Source: CAMBDR01 sp046597185
GTDB taxonomy: Bacteria; Pseudomonadota; Gammaproteobacteria; Burkholderiales; Burkholderiaceae_D
DNA: 33,815 bases
Direction: 5' to 3'
Assembly: GCA_046597185.1 (NCBI GenBank)
Contig: JBKJLF010000906.1
Span: 1-33,815, forward strand
Positions within the stretch are counted from its first letter, which is position 1. The number at the start of each line of letters is the position of its first letter. Shown piece after piece: positions 32,146 to 33,815 of this stretch. The position numbers and the translations under genes were made by a program. The notes under the pieces are model-generated. The model was not told the origin of the DNA. It worked only from the letters and a program-made list of their open reading frames with translations, and made no database searches.

Positions 32146-32647
32146 TTAAATGCTTGCCCCAGGCGTACAGCGCTTCGAAAAAGGAATGTTGCTTCTTGTC
32201 GCGTTTAGAGATGGCCAGCACGTCGTCATCGGTTTCAAAATCAAGCATTTTATTCACGCCTTCGTACCATAACTTGCCAGCGGCGCGATTGAGCTTTTCT
32301 ACAGCGTTGATGGTGAGGGTTTCCTGCAAAATTTTGCCGTTTTCGACGTTTAAATAATATTCAATCAAACTGCCATTCTCATCCAACCTTAATTAATATT
32401 CCGCTGTACCTTCGCCTGTGGCATGCAGTCGTGACAGATGGTTAGCACCCGCAAACAAATCGGCGATATTGCGGATCAGATCCAGGGTTTTACTTTTACC
32501 CGATGCGTTCTTGCCGACAATTAAGGTCAACCCGGCAAATGCAAGCCATTGGCCGGCCTCCCCATTGTGCGGCTTGCCTTCAATCCGCCATTGATTGGGT
32601 TTTCCCTTATTGCGGCAAAATTTGATTTCTCTCAGCCACACTTGCAC
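32138..32647 (-). pseudogene. AAA-family ATPase (AAA_15/21-like) with in-frame stop, truncated
   Basis: The GTG at 32647 opens QVWLREIKFC and a Walker A loop GLTLIVGKNASGKSKTLDLI typical of ABC/SMC-like AAA proteins found in abortive-infection loci. A TAA at 32393-32395 interrupts the frame. Similarity continues in the same frame after it (LDENGSLIEYYLNVENGKIL, DVLAISKRDKKQHSFFEALY) and ends after AWGKHLSH. The signature, Walker B and nuclease or Toprim partner are missing. The upstream end lies 91 bases before the insertion sequence's transposase, whose arrival may have removed its promoter. Confidence 0.7.
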
Positions 32648-32738
32648 CCCAACGACGAGCGCATCACGCTGGTGAATTGGCTTAGGAAGCGAGCAAAAAT
32701 AACTTGAACAATTAAGGGAAAACCGCTATTATCGCGTC

Positions 32739-33815
32739 ATGACTGACACGACGACAATTGAGGCAAAATATCATGCTTTATCCAGCAGACTGGATGAAGC
32801 TGGTTTGCGTGTTTGGGCGGCAACCGAAGCACGCAGCCTTGGCAGGGGCGGAGTCAGTTTGGTTGCCAAAGCGATTGGCATGTCGAGAACGACAATTCAC
32901 GCGGGTCTCACTGAACTGGCTTCGGAGACGCCAGTTTCCCACAATGCAGACGGACGCACACGCATACGCGTCGCTGGCGGCGGACGCAAGAAATTGGCAG
33001 ACAAGGATACGGGTTTATTGAGTGAGCTTGATGCGCTGGTAGAACCAACAACGCGAGGCGACCCGATGTCACCATTGCGATGGACATGTAAAAGTACTCA
33101 TCGCTTGGCAGAAGAATTAAATCGACTCGGGCATGAAGTCAGCCAACGTACAGTGTGTGGCTTGTTGAGTCAGATGGGGTATAGCCTGCAATCGACACGT
33201 AAGACGCGGGAAGGCGGCAAGCATGAGGATCGGGATGCACAGTTTGCCCATATTGCGAAGGAAGTGGCGGCGTATCAGGCGGCTGGTGATCCAGTTATTT
33301 CGGTCGATACCAAGAAAAAGGAATTGGTAGGTGATTTCAAGAACGCCGGACAAGAGTGGCAGCTGGCTGGCCAGCCAGAGCAAGTCAGGGTATATGACTT
33401 TATCGATCCACAATTGGGCAAGGTCGCCCCGTATGGCATCTATGACTTGACAACCAACACAGGTTGGGTGAGTGTAGGGATCGATCACGATACGGCAGAA
33501 TTTGCGGTGGAAAGCATTCGTCGCTGGTGGCGTGAAATGGGCGTGCTGTCATATGCTGGGGCGAAACGGCTATTAATCACTGCTGACTGCGGTGGAAGTA
33601 ATGGCTACCGTGTGCGGCTTTGGCGTAGGGAACTCCAGAAGCTGGCAGATGAAACGAAACTGGCCATTCAGGTCTGCCACTTTCCACCTGGAACCAGTAA
33701 ATGGAATAAAATTGAGCATCGCATGTTTTGCCACATTACGGCAAATTGGCGTGGTCGCCCCCTGGTTAGCCGAGAGGTCATTGTAAATTTAATCGGCAAC
33801 ACAACAACCAATGAA
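32739..33815 (+). mobile_element. ISAzo13-like transposase (partial, runs off the window)
   Basis: 359 codons from ATG 32739 to the edge with no stop. An N-terminal helix-turn-helix part (GRGGVSLVAKAIGMSRTTIH) precedes a DDE catalytic core: ISVDTKKKELVGDFKNAG (first D), LLITADCGGSNGYRVRLW (second D) and FPPGTSKWNKIEHRMF (E). This layout and the 'PPGTSKWNKIEHR' block match ISAzo13 family transposases. The C-terminal end and the right inverted repeat lie outside the window. I could not identify the left inverted repeat in the ~90 bases upstream. The element lies next to a decayed ATPase gene, which fits an insertion into an accessory island. Confidence 0.88.

Noticed and set aside
33117..33488. 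Reverse-strand 123-codon ORF
   Set aside because: It is fully inside the transposase gene in the opposite direction and has no recognisable features.

Overview
The window looks like a chromosomal segment of a mid-GC proteobacterium. A betaproteobacterium is my best guess, from the tungstate transporter, the dCache sensor, the RNase Z and 2-oxoacid:ferredoxin oxidoreductase genes and the ISAzo13-like transposase. That is inference from family resemblance, not a database match. Housekeeping and metabolic blocks alternate with accessory stretches full of broken genes.

Region by region. (1) 1-1820: the N-terminal part of a membrane dCache sensor that runs off the left edge, a truncated flavoprotein and two small conserved hypotheticals. 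(2) 1372-4083: a graveyard of SEFIR/STAND-type ATPase genes with frameshifts, deletions and a scattered second copy. (3) 4335-5467: an intact YhcG/DUF1016 nuclease-like gene with a perfect palindrome both inside it and just after it. (4) 5550-8348: a tupBCA tungstate ABC transporter operon and an FMN reductase. (5) 8464-12362: a DEDD 3'-5' exonuclease with a His-rich repeat tail, a divergent alpha/beta-hydrolase-like gene, ribonuclease Z and a membrane-anchored beta-propeller protein. (6) 12491-17856: an overlapping operon for a GltD-like iron-sulfur flavoprotein, fused gamma/alpha and beta subunits of a 2-oxoacid:ferredoxin oxidoreductase, and a CBS-domain protein. (7) 17919-23455: an accessory zone with a truncated BrnT toxin fused in frame to its antitoxin, a broken AAA-ATPase, an MFS remnant, a methyltransferase fragment, an intact 769-residue fusion of an EamA exporter with an ATP-grasp ligase, and a peptidase S41 fragment. 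(8) 23429-31517: two tandem giant hybrid sensor kinases (beta-propeller, Y_Y_Y, TM, GAF, histidine kinase). (9) 31684-32647: a 39-codon gene absent from long-ORF views that encodes a double-glycine leader peptide with its own promoter, Shine-Dalgarno and terminator, behind remnants of an older operon. (10) 32739-33815: an ISAzo13-like transposase that runs off the right edge.

The two most interesting items are the GG-leader peptide gene (31724-31843), just upstream of the paired sensor kinases, and the exporter/ATP-grasp fusion (20603-22912). The fusion physically joins a likely amide-bond-forming ligase to a likely exporter, and now sits behind what looks like the promoter and 5' end of a destroyed AAA-ATPase gene. 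Direct copies of that 5' end bracket the zone 19514-22924, which suggests recombination between family members. No tRNA, rRNA or CRISPR array was seen.
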